From: Methylophilus aquaticus
GTDB taxonomy: Bacteria > Pseudomonadota > Gammaproteobacteria > Burkholderiales > Methylophilaceae
DNA length: 64,000 bases
Reading direction: 5' to 3'
Assembly: GCF_030769565.1 (NCBI RefSeq)
Contig: NZ_JAVCAP010000013.1
Span: forward strand, 27,893-91,892
Part shown: in pieces, positions 1 through 9,249 of the stretch
Layout: each line of letters opens with the position of its first letter
Numbering within the stretch: position 1 is the stretch's first letter
Position numbers and translations under genes: made by a program
The notes under the pieces: generated by a model
The model's input: the letters and a program-made list of their open reading frames with translations, nothing else
The model's database searches: none
What the model was told of the DNA's origin: nothing

Positions 1-867
1 GATGGCCTGACACAAAGCGATGGCAGCCAGGGTGTTGGCAATATTGTGCTTGCCGCGGATATGTAAAGTGTCGCCGTCTATATATTGCCTGCGTCCTGCG
101 CATAACCAGCCAGCCTCATCCAAACCATAATCATTGATGGTCGGTGCTGGATTTGCGCCAAATGATATCTGCGGCAGTTGCGCGGCCAAGGCTGCACTGT
201 CAGGATCATCACGATTTACCACAGCGATTCTTGTCTGTTTGTAAATACGGGCCTTGGCACGGGCATAATCCTGCATGTTCCGATAACGATCCAGATGGTC
301 TTCAGACAAATTCAGGACAGTTGCAGCATCCGACTGCAGGCTGTGTGTGGTTTCCAGTTGAAAACTGGACAATTCAAGCACATACACATCCGGTGCAGTC
401 ATTTGCAGTGTATCTAACACCGGCAGCCCGATATTGCCTGCTACGATAGTGTTCAAGCCCGCCTGCTTGCAGATTTCCCCCACCAGGCTAGTCACTGTGG
501 TTTTGCCATTAGAGCCAGTAATTGCGATCAATTTGGCATACGGGGCACGATATTGCGCAAACAACTCAACATCGCCTACAACACTCACACCACGTGCAAT
601 AGCCTGTTGCACAGCTGGCTCCTGCAATGGCACACCGGGACTAATGACGATCATATCCACCGCACAAAGCAATTCGGCATCAAAAGGCCCTGTATGACAT
701 TCCATATCAACGTCATATTCGTGTAGTTTATCCATGCCCGCCGGATGTAACCTGGAATCGAACATCACAACTTCTGCACCCTGGCTCCGCAACCAGCGCA
801 TGGCAGAAAAGCCGGTGTCACCCAACCCCAGTACTGCAATACGTTGTTGTTCAAAGTGCTTTTTCAT
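1..867 (-). CDS. murD: UDP-N-acetylmuramoyl-L-alanine--D-glutamate ligase (MurD), C-terminus cut by window edge
   Basis: MurD adds D-glutamate to UDP-MurNAc-L-Ala in the cytoplasmic steps of peptidoglycan synthesis, using ATP. The minus-strand frame is open from an ATG at 867 to the window edge (289 codons), with no stop. It starts MKKHFEQQRIAVLGLGDTG, a Rossmann-like N-terminal domain, and carries the Mur ligase P-loop ITGSNGKTTVTSL near residue 115, followed by NIGLP and the ELSSFQLE stretch typical of MurD. The C-terminal domain is missing only because the window ends. It lies downstream of mraY in normal dcw order, separated by 184 bp that hold a duplicated piece of mraY. Confidence 0.95.
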   Translation of the reverse strand, partial: MKKHFEQQRIAVLGLGDTGFSAMRWLRSQGAEVVMFDSRLHPAGMDKLHEYDVDMECHTGPFDAELLCAVDMIVISPGVPLQEPAVQQAIARGVSVVGDVELFAQYRAPYAKLIAITGSNGKTTVTSLVGEICKQAGLNTIVAGNIGLPVLDTLQMTAPDVYVLELSSFQLETTHSLQSDAATVLNLSEDHLDRYRNMQDYARAKARIYKQTRIAVVNRDDPDSAALAAQLPQISFGANPAPTINDYGLDEAGWLCAGRRQYIDGDTLHIRGKHNIANTLAAIALCQAI

Positions 868-900
868 ATTGTTGCCTGTGTGCCTTTACTTGTTTCTTAT

Positions 901-960
901 CTCAACTGCAGGGTGGATAATCCCACCAGTACCAGCATCATGGTGATGATCCAGAATCGC
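901..960 (-). repeat. Partial duplicate of the 3' end of mraY
   Basis: These 60 bases match 1056-1115, the last codons and stop region of mraY, at 58 of 60 positions in the same orientation. Read on the minus strand the copy still encodes the MraY tail (RFWIITMM then [12 protein letters not shown]) followed by its own TAA, with one K to Q change. Similarity ends sharply upstream, where a different roughly 95-bp spacer joins the two copies. The copy has an in-frame ATG a few codons upstream (MPTPNANK...), so a 28-residue hydrophobic peptide is possible, but I see no good ribosome site for it. Confidence 0.85.
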
Positions 961-1051
961 TTGTTTGCGTTTGGTGTCGGCATAACATGCGCGAAGACCC
1001 ATGCGCATGTGTCCCTCCCCCAACGCAACCATGATGCGATTCATACGCCGC

Positions 1052-2155
1052 TTACCTCAACTTCAGGGTAGATAATCCCACCAGTACCAGCATCATGGTG
1101 ATGATCCAGAATCGCACCACCACCTGCGTTTCTTTCCAGCCTTTTTGTTCGTAGTGATGGTGCAAAGGCGCCATCAGGAAAATGCGTTTGCCGGTGCCGG
1201 TCATTTTTTTGGTGTATTTGAAATACAACACCTGTGCGGCCACAGAGAAAGTCTCGATCACAAACACGCCGCCCATGATGAACAACGCGATTTCCTGACG
1301 CACAATCACGGCCACGACACCCAATGCAGCCCCTAATGCCAGCGCGCCCACATCGCCCATAAACACTTCCGCCGGATAAGCGTTAAACCACAAAAAGCCG
1401 AGGCCAGCACCGGCCATGGCGGCACAAAACACCATCAGTTCACTGGCACCCGCGACGTAAGGAATGCCAAGATACTTGGAAAACACAGCATGACCAGCCA
1501 CATAGGAAAATACTGCCAGCGCACTGCCGACCATCACGGTAGGCAGAATCGCCAAACCATCCAGGCCATCGGTCAGGTTGACAGCATTACTGCTGCCTAC
1601 CACCACCAGATAGGTCAGTACAATAAAACCGGCCGCGCCCAGCGGAAAAGCAAGGTGTTTGAAAAACGGCACAATCAGCGTTGTTTCAACCGGGGTTGTG
1701 GAAGTCGCGTACAAGAAGCCGGCCACACCAAAACCAATTAGGCTCTGCCAGAAGTATTTCTCCTTGGCAGACAAGCCTTTTGGATTTTTGTAGACGACCT
1801 TGCGATAGTCATCGACCCAGCCGACGGCGCCAAAACCCAATGTTGTCATCAGCACGACCCAGATAAAGCGGTTATGCAGATTGCCCCACAGCAAGGTCGA
1901 AATGGCGATGGCTACCAGAATCAGGGCCCCGCCCATCGTCGGGGTGCCTGCTTTGACCAAATGTGTTTGCGGGCCATCATCACGCACTGCCTGGCCGACT
2001 TTGTACTCGGTCAGCTTACGTATCATAGCGGGCCCCACCATAAAGGAAATCGTCAGCGCGGTGAGCGTTGCCAGCACAGCACGTAAAGTGATGTAATCAA
2101 ATACATGAAATCCACGTATATCCATCGCCAACCATTGAGCAAGTTCAAGTAACAT
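1052..2155 (-). CDS. mraY: Phospho-N-acetylmuramoyl-pentapeptide-transferase (MraY)
   Basis: This inner-membrane enzyme moves phospho-MurNAc-pentapeptide onto undecaprenyl phosphate, giving lipid I. The 367-residue protein has the usual MraY length and about ten hydrophobic segments. Family motifs are visible: GTPTMGG near residue 70, the acidic VDDYRK near 115, [10 protein letters not shown] near 193 (Mg2+ binding), FMGDVGAL near 265, and the cytoplasmic histidine-rich loop PLHHHYE near 330. It sits between murF and murD as in most dcw clusters. Its 3' end is duplicated at 901-960. Confidence 0.97.
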   Translation of the reverse strand: MLLELAQWLAMDIRGFHVFDYITLRAVLATLTALTISFMVGPAMIRKLTEYKVGQAVRDDGPQTHLVKAGTPTMGGALILVAIAISTLLWGNLHNRFIWVVLMTTLGFGAVGWVDDYRKVVYKNPKGLSAKEKYFWQSLIGFGVAGFLYATSTTPVETTLIVPFFKHLAFPLGAAGFIVLTYLVVVGSSNAVNLTDGLDGLAILPTVMVGSALAVFSYVAGHAVFSKYLGIPYVAGASELMVFCAAMAGAGLGFLWFNAYPAEVFMGDVGALALGAALGVVAVIVRQEIALFIMGGVFVIETFSVAAQVLYFKYTKKMTGTGKRIFLMAPLHHHYEQKGWKETQVVVRFWIITMMLVLVGLSTLKLR

Positions 2156-2233
2156 TTTGCTTTTCCTATTTTCCCAAGTTGCTTGTGCGTTTATCTTTTC
2201 AAAGTCGCTTGCGCGACAAACTTCAACAGCCGC

Positions 2234-3586
2234 TTATGCGGCTACCAATCGATTGACCACACGTTCCATTTGCATAAAGCGTGAACCCTTAACCAGCACG
2301 ACTGCATTGACTGGTAGCGTTGTTTGCAATGCCGCCACCAACGCATCCAGCTCTTCAAAGTGTTGAGCACCTGCACCGAATGCCTGCACTGCACTGCGGG
2401 TAAGTTTTCCAAAACCATACAAGTGCCGGACGCCTTGTGCGCGAGCGTACTCACCTACCATGGCGTGCATGGCCTCAGCCTCTGGCCCCAGCTCGCCCAT
2501 GTCTCCCATCACAAACCAGACAGACGATGGGTAACCATGTAACACATCCAGCGCAGCTTTCATGGAGTCAGGATTAGCGTTGTAAGTGTCATCAATCAGC
2601 GTTGCCCCATTGCTGGCAGTTTTAACTTGCAATCGGCCTTTAACCCCAGAAAACTGTGTCAGCCCCAGTGCGACTTCTTGCAAGCTGGCACCCGCTGCCA
2701 AACTACTCGCAGCTGCGGCGAGTGCATTCATACCATTGTGCACACCTGGAACCAATAACCTTACATTGACGGTCTGCCCCTGATAATGAATCGCTAACAC
2801 TACCTGCCCGGCAAGTTCTGTCACTTCACCTCTGACATCTGCACCATGTTCGACACCGAAGGTCAGCACGTGCCGTTCGCCATTTAAGGAACGCCAATAC
2901 TCAACAAACGGACTATCAGCATTAATCACCGCCACGCCGCTGGCTGGCAATCCGGCAAAGATTTCGCCTTTAGCCTTGGCAATATTTTCACGTGAACCCA
3001 GTTCGCCTATATGCGCAGTACCGGCGTTGTTAATCACTGCCACATCTGGGACGGCCAAGCGGGTCAGATAGTCAATTTCGCCCAAGTGGTTCATGCCCAT
3101 TTCAATCACTGCACAACGGTGCTCTGGTTGCAAACGCAGCAAGGTCAGCGGCATGCCAATGTCATTATTAAAATTTCCAGCCGTCGCGAGCACGTGCTCC
3201 ATGCCGCCGACGTGCACTTGCATGATGGCAGCAATCATTTCTTTGGTTGTGGTTTTACCATTGCTGCCAGTCACAGCAATCATCGGTGTCGCCATTTTTT
3301 GCCGCCAGTAGGCTGCCAGCTGCCCCATTGCCAAGCGTGTATCTGCCACTTGTACGCTAGCAAGGTCCGTGACAACCGGGCGGGACACCAAGGCGGCAAC
3401 AGCCCCTTGGGCAGCCACTTGCGACAAGAAATCATGCCCATCAAATTTTTCGCCTGGTAATGCCACGAACAATTGTCCTGGCTGCACACGGCGGCTATCG
3501 GTATCCACCGAAGTCACCACCACCTCTGCATTGCCTTGCAACTTACCATGCAATACCAGTGCGATTTCATGCAGCTGCATCCTCAT
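2234..3586 (-). CDS. murF: UDP-N-acetylmuramoyl-tripeptide--D-alanyl-D-alanine ligase (MurF)
   Basis: MurF adds the D-Ala-D-Ala dipeptide to UDP-MurNAc-tripeptide. The P-loop VTGSNGKTTTKEM lies near residue 105, preceded by the TDSRRVQPGQLFVALPGE substrate-binding segment, and IDDTYNANPDSM near 315 is the MurF C-terminal signature. I place the start at the ATG at 3586, which overlaps the murE stop (ATGA) and gives 450 residues, the usual length. An upstream in-frame start at 3622 would run 40 bases into murE. A second ATG two codons in (3580) is also possible. The 78-bp gap to mraY shows no terminator. Confidence 0.96.
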   Translation of the reverse strand: MRMQLHEIALVLHGKLQGNAEVVVTSVDTDSRRVQPGQLFVALPGEKFDGHDFLSQVAAQGAVAALVSRPVVTDLASVQVADTRLAMGQLAAYWRQKMATPMIAVTGSNGKTTTKEMIAAIMQVHVGGMEHVLATAGNFNNDIGMPLTLLRLQPEHRCAVIEMGMNHLGEIDYLTRLAVPDVAVINNAGTAHIGELGSRENIAKAKGEIFAGLPASGVAVINADSPFVEYWRSLNGERHVLTFGVEHGADVRGEVTELAGQVVLAIHYQGQTVNVRLLVPGVHNGMNALAAAASSLAAGASLQEVALGLTQFSGVKGRLQVKTASNGATLIDDTYNANPDSMKAALDVLHGYPSSVWFVMGDMGELGPEAEAMHAMVGEYARAQGVRHLYGFGKLTRSAVQAFGAGAQHFEELDALVAALQTTLPVNAVVLVKGSRFMQMERVVNRLVAA

Positions 3587-5010
3587 GATTGACTGGCTTT
3601 CTTCAGCGCACTCAGTACCCACTCTGCGTCACTGAATGGGTAACGCACGCCTTGTACTTCCTGATAGTCCTCGTGGCCTTTCCCTGCAACCAGTACTACG
3701 TCACCTTTATCCGCCTGCGTAATCGCCAGCGCAATCGCTTTGGCTCTATCCGTTTCAACCACGTAGCCACCAACGATGCCTTCAGTGACAGTGGCAATAA
3801 TGACGTAGGGATTTTCATTGCGCGGATTATCATTCGTGACCACCACCGTATCGGCCAGCTGACTGGCAATCCGACCCATTTCCGGACGCTTGCCTGCATC
3901 GCGGTCGCCGCCACAGCCAAAGACACAAGTCAGTTTGCCATGCGTTTGTGTTCGCAAAGTGTGCAATGCTTTTTCCAGGGCATCCGGGGTGTGCGCATAA
4001 TCGACCACCACTAGCGGCAAATCGCCACCGCCAAACATTTGCATACGCCCGGCTACAGGTACCATGCCTGAAACCGCTTGCAGAGCCGCAGGCAATGCCA
4101 CCTCGTCGGCCAGCAAGCATGCCAGTACCGCCAGTGCGTTATAGACATTAAACAGGCCTAATGCATGCACCTGCATTTTCCCCTCGCCTTGCCATGTTTT
4201 CACCGTGACCTCAAACCCGGTTGCATGCATATCAATAGCGCTTGCAAACACATCACCTTGCTGCATTCCATACGCAATCACACGCTGATTTTTTTCACGC
4301 AGCTGCGCAATCAGCGCAGCGCCAAATGTGTCGTCCGCATTAATCACCGAGGCTTTCAGCGTTTCCCAGGCAAACAATTGCGCTTTGGCCGACTGGTACG
4401 CTTCCATTGTCAGATGGTAATCAAGATGATCACGCGTGACATTGGTCAGCACCGCGATATCAAATGCCACACCATTGACGCGGCCTTGGTCCAGGCCATG
4501 CGAAGAAACCTCCATGGCAGCCACCTTCACATCCCCTGCCACAAACTGCGCCAGCAGTTTATGCAGATCCACCGGACCAGGGGTCGTGTTATTGGTCGCC
4601 TGCAAATCATCCAGTGTGCCGTTACCCAACGTGCCAATCACTGCCGATTTGCACTGTAAAAAGCGATAAGCCTGTGCCAGCCAATGGGCCACCGTGGTTT
4701 TACCATTGGTGCCAGTCACGCCAATGCACCATAGTTGCTCTGACGGATTTTTGTAGAACTGGCCGGCAATATGCCCTACCTGATGCTGCAAATTGGGAAT
4801 TGCAATCTGATTAACCGTCCACTCAGGGTTCCAGTCAAAATCCACACTGTCCCAAATGACCGTGTTGGCGCCTCTGGCAATCGCATCTGCGATATACATG
4901 CGGCCATCGCTATGCTGGCCTGGATAGGCCAGGAACAAGCCATGCTTTTCCACCTGGCGGCTGTCAGTCGTAATGCCATGCACCGGCGCCGGAATCACAT
5001 ATTTGCTCAC
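3583..5010 (-). CDS. murE: UDP-N-acetylmuramoyl-L-alanyl-D-glutamate--2,6-diaminopimelate ligase (MurE)
   Basis: MurE adds meso-diaminopimelate as the third residue of the peptidoglycan stem. The P-loop GVTGTNGKTT is at residues 97-106, and DNPRNENP near residue 390 is the motif that selects meso-diaminopimelate over lysine. The start is a GTG at 5010 that overlaps the ftsI stop (GTGA), giving 475 residues. The N-terminus is about 15-20 residues shorter than many homologues, but the frame contains TTDSRQV directly after it. Start and stop overlaps on both sides indicate translational coupling with ftsI and murF. Confidence 0.96.
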   Translation of the reverse strand: MSKYVIPAPVHGITTDSRQVEKHGLFLAYPGQHSDGRMYIADAIARGANTVIWDSVDFDWNPEWTVNQIAIPNLQHQVGHIAGQFYKNPSEQLWCIGVTGTNGKTTVAHWLAQAYRFLQCKSAVIGTLGNGTLDDLQATNNTTPGPVDLHKLLAQFVAGDVKVAAMEVSSHGLDQGRVNGVAFDIAVLTNVTRDHLDYHLTMEAYQSAKAQLFAWETLKASVINADDTFGAALIAQLREKNQRVIAYGMQQGDVFASAIDMHATGFEVTVKTWQGEGKMQVHALGLFNVYNALAVLACLLADEVALPAALQAVSGMVPVAGRMQMFGGGDLPLVVVDYAHTPDALEKALHTLRTQTHGKLTCVFGCGGDRDAGKRPEMGRIASQLADTVVVTNDNPRNENPYVIIATVTEGIVGGYVVETDRAKAIALAITQADKGDVVLVAGKGHEDYQEVQGVRYPFSDAEWVLSALKKASQS

Positions 5011-6734
5011 ATAGCCTCCTTCACTTCCGGCATTTCTGCCGGATTGACTGTTGGCATGGCATTGCCGTCTTGCGGGATCACCAGCATGCGCAATACATCG
5101 TTCATCACCGCGCTGAATACCGGTGCAGCAATAGTGCCACCGTAATATTCACCGTTATTGGGTTCATCAATCATCACCGCCATAATCAGACGCGGATTGG
5201 AAGCTGGTACCATGCCGACAAACGAGCCGACATATTTATCATGCTCGTAGCCTTGCGGGCCGAGCTTGTGCGCTGTACCGGTTTTACCTGCAACCCGGTA
5301 ACCGGTGACTTGTGCTTTCAAGGCGGTGCCGCCTGGCTGTACTACCAGTTCCAGCATACCTTTAACCGCATTCGCCACTTTGGCCGAAAACACCTGGCGC
5401 CCAACCGGCGGTTCAGAGAGCTTGTTCAGGGTGACAGGCAGCAATTCGCCCTCGTTGGCAAACACGGTGTAAGCGCGCGCCAGTTGTAGCAAGGTCACGC
5501 TGATACCATGACCATAGGACATGGTGGCCTGCTCAATGGGCCGCCAGGTTTTGTAATTCCGCACCTTGCCAGCCGCCTCACCTGGAAAGCCAATTTTGGT
5601 TTGTGCACCAAAGCCCAATTGCAAATAGGTGTTCCATAACTGCTCACGGTCCAGATCGAGGGCCATCTTGGCCGAACCCACATTGGAAGACTTTTGAATG
5701 ACCTGCGACACAGTCAACACCTGATTCGGATGCGCATCATGAATCGTCGCCGTGCCTATGCGCAAATAGCCTGGCGCAGTCTGGATTTTGGTTTCAGGGG
5801 TATAGTTGCCGAACTCCATGGCCGCCGCCGCCGTGACCGGCTTCATGGTTGACCCTGGCTCAAAAATATTCACAATTGCCGAATTTCGGGTTTTACCAGC
5901 GATATTGACCGGATTATTCGGGTTATAGGTGGGAATATTCACCATTGCAAGCACTTCGCCGGTTTTAGCATCCAGCACCACTGCAGCAGCAGCCTTGGCC
6001 TGGTGCTTATCCACCGCCTTGAGCAACTCACGGTGCACAATGTACTGTACGGTGCGGTCTATGCTCAACACCAGATCTTGTCCATCGTGCGGCAATTTCA
6101 CTGCAACCAGATCTTCCACCACATGGCCTTTGCGATCGCGCACAAAATCACGCTTGCCGGTGGTACCGGAAAGCACACCATTGCGAAACAGTTCGATACC
6201 CTCGACCCCCGTGTCATCCACACCGGTAAAGCCCACCACATGGGCGGCCACATCCGCCGCCGGGTAAAAGCGTTTGTATTCTTTTTGACTGAATACGCCG
6301 GGAATCTTCATTGCCATCACCTGCTTTGCCACATCGGGCGCCACTCTCCGCTTGATAAATACAAATTCTTTTTTCTTTTGCTGCAGTTTTTGCTGCAACT
6401 CTTTGGGCCGCATTTCCAGCAATGTAGCCACCTGCTTTAACTGGGGCACCGACATACGCACATCTGTCGGGTTCATCCACAGTGACTCCACCGGCAAGCT
6501 GATCGCCAATGGCTTAAAGTTACGGTCATAAATCTTGCCGCGATGTGGCATCAGCACCACTTTGCGCCGGGAAAAGGCCTCACCTTTTTTAATCAAATAT
6601 TCTTTATGCAAGGTCTGCAGGTAAAACCCGCGCCCCAACAGCAACATAAAGCTCAGCAACAGCAACACCAGCAGTGTTCTGCGACGCCAGGCCGGTAACT
6701 TGACCAGCTTATGTTGACTTTCCTTGAGCAGCAT
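5007..6734 (-). CDS. ftsI: Peptidoglycan D,D-transpeptidase FtsI (penicillin-binding protein 3)
   Basis: FtsI cross-links septal peptidoglycan and acts with FtsW in the divisome. The 575-residue protein has a short cytoplasmic tail, one transmembrane helix (residues about 20-40), a pedestal domain and a penicillin-binding transpeptidase domain. The three active-site motifs are visible: the SxxK box in EPGSTMKPV (nucleophile near residue 295), SSN near 347, and KTGT near 484. It follows ftsL closely (10 bp) and overlaps murE, as expected for the dcw operon. Confidence 0.97.
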   Translation of the reverse strand: MLLKESQHKLVKLPAWRRRTLLVLLLLSFMLLLGRGFYLQTLHKEYLIKKGEAFSRRKVVLMPHRGKIYDRNFKPLAISLPVESLWMNPTDVRMSVPQLKQVATLLEMRPKELQQKLQQKKKEFVFIKRRVAPDVAKQVMAMKIPGVFSQKEYKRFYPAADVAAHVVGFTGVDDTGVEGIELFRNGVLSGTTGKRDFVRDRKGHVVEDLVAVKLPHDGQDLVLSIDRTVQYIVHRELLKAVDKHQAKAAAAVVLDAKTGEVLAMVNIPTYNPNNPVNIAGKTRNSAIVNIFEPGSTMKPVTAAAAMEFGNYTPETKIQTAPGYLRIGTATIHDAHPNQVLTVSQVIQKSSNVGSAKMALDLDREQLWNTYLQLGFGAQTKIGFPGEAAGKVRNYKTWRPIEQATMSYGHGISVTLLQLARAYTVFANEGELLPVTLNKLSEPPVGRQVFSAKVANAVKGMLELVVQPGGTALKAQVTGYRVAGKTGTAHKLGPQGYEHDKYVGSFVGMVPASNPRLIMAVMIDEPNNGEYYGGTIAAPVFSAVMNDVLRMLVIPQDGNAMPTVNPAEMPEVKEAM

Positions 6735-6744
6735 AAAGTCCTAC

Positions 6745-7023
6745 TCAGGGCGCGCCCGGCGTATCCACGTAAATCACCTGCGTTTGCTGCATGGTCGGAC
6801 TATGCATATGCAACCGTACTGTCGCAAACTCTTCCAGCCTCGAATGCATTGCCCAGGTGCTTTGCTCAATCTGCAACTGGTCATACTCGGTCATGTACTG
6901 CTTGGTCAGTTGTGACTGCTGATCCAGCTCAAAATACAATTTTCGCGCCTTGTACTGCGCAGTCACCACACCGAGTGCCAAGGCCACTGTCAGTGCAAAC
7001 AAAATCAGATTCAGTCGTATCAT
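6745..7023 (-). CDS. ftsL: Cell division protein FtsL
   Basis: This is a 92-residue bitopic protein with an N-terminal transmembrane helix (LNLILFALTVALALGVVTA) followed by a heptad-rich periplasmic coiled coil, the FtsL plan. FtsL bridges FtsB/FtsQ and activates FtsWI. FtsL sequences diverge strongly, so the call rests on length, topology and position between rsmH and ftsI. It begins 22 bp after the rsmH stop. Confidence 0.9.
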   Translation of the reverse strand: MIRLNLILFALTVALALGVVTAQYKARKLYFELDQQSQLTKQYMTEYDQLQIEQSTWAMHSRLEEFATVRLHMHSPTMQQTQVIYVDTPGAP

Positions 7024-7044
7024 GGCCTGGCTACCCCTACGCTA

Positions 7045-8034
7045 CTACTGCACAGCCGTTCGTGCAGCCACGCGCAACACTGCGCTGCGCGAGCGTACGT
7101 TCGCAGCCACTTCGGCAGCACTTGGCTTGACCGCCTTGCCAACTGCCATCAACCGTGGTTGCGGCAATTCACTGGCGCGGATCGGCAATCCGGCAGGCAA
7201 GTTATCCCGGTCCTGCTCGGAGTGAATAAAGCGTTTCACTATGCGATCTTCCAGCGAATGAAAACTGATGATGGCAAGACGCCCGTCCTGCCGCAACAGA
7301 CGCAAGCAGTCAGGCAGCACTAGCGACAATTCCTCAAGCTCTTGATTGACGAAAATCCGTAAAGCCTGAAATGTGCGCGTTGCAGGGTTCTGGCCCGGCT
7401 CAATCTTTGGGATGGCGCCTGCCACGATCTTGGCAAGTTGCCCTGTAGTGGTGATGGCATGCCCATCTTCGCGCTCTTTAACAATCGCCCTTGCAACCTG
7501 CTTAGCAAACCGTTCTTCACCATAATCTTTGATCACCTCAACCAATTGTTTTTCTGAAATCACCGCCAGCCACTCGGCAGCCGTCTTGCCCCGGCTCTGA
7601 TCCATACGCATATCCAGCGGACCATCAAACCTGAAACTAAACCCGCGGTCGCCCTGATCAATTTGCGGGGATGAAATCCCCAAGTCCAGCAGCACACCAT
7701 CCACCGCATGCACGCCAATGTCTGCCAACACCTCTGCCATTTCAGAAAAATGGGCGTGCACCATAGTAAAACGCGCATCCGCAATAGTTTGCGCATGCGC
7801 GACTGCCGTCAGATCGCGGTCCAGCGCAATCAAACGACCCTGAGTACCCAGTTTAGAAAGAATGAGACGGCTGTGCCCGCCACGTCCAAATGTGCCATCC
7901 ACATAGACGCCATCTTCGCGCACATTCAGCGCGCCTACAGCCTCATGCAATAACACCGTGACATGACTGGCAGCGGCTGGCGAAACAGACACTTCCGTCA
8001 AAGACGCGGGCGCTGACTTCGCGCCCGCCATCAT
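7045..8034 (-). CDS. rsmH: 16S rRNA (cytosine1402-N4)-methyltransferase RsmH
   Basis: RsmH (MraW) uses S-adenosylmethionine to methylate N4 of C1402 in the ribosomal P site. Visible motifs include [14 protein letters not shown] (SAM-binding glycine loop near residue 45), the [12 protein letters not shown] stretch, [15 protein letters not shown], and the C-terminal [12 protein letters not shown] choose the ATG at 8034, which overlaps the mraZ stop (ATGA) and gives 329 residues; the frame stays open upstream to 8124 but that part lies inside mraZ. RsmI, which modifies the same nucleotide at its ribose, is encoded at 11369-12232. Confidence 0.96.
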   Translation of the reverse strand: MMAGAKSAPASLTEVSVSPAAASHVTVLLHEAVGALNVREDGVYVDGTFGRGGHSRLILSKLGTQGRLIALDRDLTAVAHAQTIADARFTMVHAHFSEMAEVLADIGVHAVDGVLLDLGISSPQIDQGDRGFSFRFDGPLDMRMDQSRGKTAAEWLAVISEKQLVEVIKDYGEERFAKQVARAIVKEREDGHAITTTGQLAKIVAGAIPKIEPGQNPATRTFQALRIFVNQELEELSLVLPDCLRLLRQDGRLAIISFHSLEDRIVKRFIHSEQDRDNLPAGLPIRASELPQPRLMAVGKAVKPSAAEVAANVRSRSAVLRVAARTAVQ

Positions 8035-8477
8035 AATGAGAATCCCTCGAGCTCTTGTGGAATCTGCAACTGATCTGCAGCCATCAAACTTTCCAGCTGC
8101 TGATCCCAGCTTGCCATATCCCACAATTCAAAATGACTGCCTTGCCCAACCATCATGACTTCCTTATCGAGCCGGGCAAATTTTCGCAACACTGCATTTA
8201 CCAGTAAACGACCGGCAGAATCCAGGTGCATGACGTCGGCCTGGCCCACAATCATGCGCTGAATACCACTGGTTTGCGGATTAAAACTGGACAAACTGGT
8301 GAGCTTGGTTTCAATGGGCTCCCAAGCGGCTTTAGGATACAGAATAAGGCAACGGTGCGGATGCGCGGTTAATACCACCTCACCCTGACCACCTGCAGTG
8401 AGCACGTCTCTATGCTTGGCCGGCACACTGAGCCGTCCTTTCGCATCCAAACTGAGCTGTACCGCACCGCGAAACAT
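8031..8477 (-). CDS. mraZ: Transcriptional regulator / division protein MraZ
   Basis: MraZ is a ring-forming AbrB-fold (SpoVT-AbrB) protein that binds decamer repeats in its own promoter and represses the dcw cluster. The start [19 protein letters not shown] matches the family N-terminus and gives 148 residues, so I use the ATG at 8477 rather than the upstream one at 8534. Two DxxGR motifs, one per swapped-hairpin repeat, are visible: DAKGRLSVP near residue 10 and DSAGRLLV near 90. It heads the dcw cluster and overlaps rsmH. Confidence 0.96.
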   Translation of the reverse strand: MFRGAVQLSLDAKGRLSVPAKHRDVLTAGGQGEVVLTAHPHRCLILYPKAAWEPIETKLTSLSSFNPQTSGIQRMIVGQADVMHLDSAGRLLVNAVLRKFARLDKEVMMVGQGSHFELWDMASWDQQLESLMAADQLQIPQELEGFSL

Positions 8478-8522
8478 TCTATATTTTCCTGATCCTGATC
8501 TGTTTTCAGCCAAATAGGGATA

Positions 8523-8589
8523 AATTTCCCACAATTCAACACAATTTCACCCTTTTGCACACTATAGATAAAACAAAAGCGCTTTGCAA
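8523..8589 (-). promoter_or_regulatory. Promoter of the dcw cluster with three MraZ-type decamer repeats
   Basis: On the minus strand a sigma70-like promoter is visible: -35 TTGCAA (8584-8589), a 17-bp spacer, and -10 TATAGT (8561-8566). Just downstream, three 10-bp repeats run head to tail without gaps at 8543-8552, 8533-8542 and 8523-8532: GGGTGAAATT, GTGTTGAATT, GTGGGAAATT. MraZ proteins are known to bind tandem decamers with a GTG or TGGG core at 10-bp spacing. The repeats overlap the expected start of transcription, so MraZ bound here would block the promoter. Confidence 0.8.
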
Positions 8590-8859
8590 GCACTTTTCAT
8601 GAAGTTTTTCTTTAAAGACAAAGACTTACGTTAAAATAACAATCCAATTCAAATCAAGCCATTGGAGCAAAAAACAAACAAAGTTGTTTAATAAAAAACC
8701 GTATCCCATTGAAAACATTGGATAATTAAAAAATTGTATTTTTTACCCCCTTTTTCTGCACAAAAAATGCGTTTTAAGGATCAAAATTGCTGAGCGGCAA
8801 GACTTCAGCAAAAGCAGAAAGGCATTGCGCACATACATGACTTTTTCAGGAAACGACCC
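8590..8859. other. AT-rich intergenic stretch between the mraZ promoter and the glutaredoxin gene
   Basis: This stretch is rich in A and T runs and has no open frame that looks coding. It must hold the promoter of the rightward glutaredoxin gene, but I cannot pick a convincing -35/-10 pair, hairpin or repeat in it. Confidence 0.5.
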
Positions 8860-9249
8860 ATGGGCCCCAGATTGAAGTTTTTAGTGATAGGCATCGCCGC
8901 CCTATGCACCATGGAATGGCGTACACTGCTCTTTCACCTTTCGCCAGCACCCAATTACAGTCAGGGGAAAGTTGTGCTGTATGCCACCTCATGGTGTCCA
9001 TATTGCGAAAAAACCAGAGCACTACTTACACAGCAGCAGATCCCCTACAAGGAGTTTGACATTGAGCAATCAGAAGAAGGCAAAGCACAGTACCTGCGGC
9101 TCGCAGGCAAGGGCGTGCCCGTATTGTTGATAGACCGGGAAGTGATCAGGGGATTTAACGAAAGAAAAATAATTCAAGCGCTGACAATCTGGCAGACACA
9201 GCAGACCGCAAAGAAGGGCCCGCTAGAAAAAATTGAAGCCAACCGGTAA
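8860..9249 (+). CDS. Membrane-anchored glutaredoxin family protein
   Basis: A 129-residue protein with an N-terminal hydrophobic segment (residues about 5-27), a short linker, and a glutaredoxin fold. The redox motif is CPYC at C46 and C49, followed by the cis-proline loop KGVPVLL and a GFNE segment at the expected position for glutathione binding. The anchor would place the domain at the inner membrane; whether it faces the cytoplasm or periplasm cannot be decided, since only two basic residues precede the helix. It may reduce protein disulfides or glutathione adducts. The last 15 bases overlap the 3' end of the convergent RNase P RNA gene. Confidence 0.8.
   Translation: MGPRLKFLVIGIAALCTMEWRTLLFHLSPAPNYSQGKVVLYATSWCPYCEKTRALLTQQQIPYKEFDIEQSEEGKAQYLRLAGKGVPVLLIDREVIRGFNERKIIQALTIWQTQQTAKKGPLEKIEANR

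Noticed and set aside
878..1036. A minus-strand frame of about 52 codons between murD and mraY beginning MNRIMVALGEG
   Set aside because: It runs through the duplicated mraY tail in a different frame, has no family resemblance, and a GGGGGAGGG that looks like a ribosome site falls inside rather than before it.
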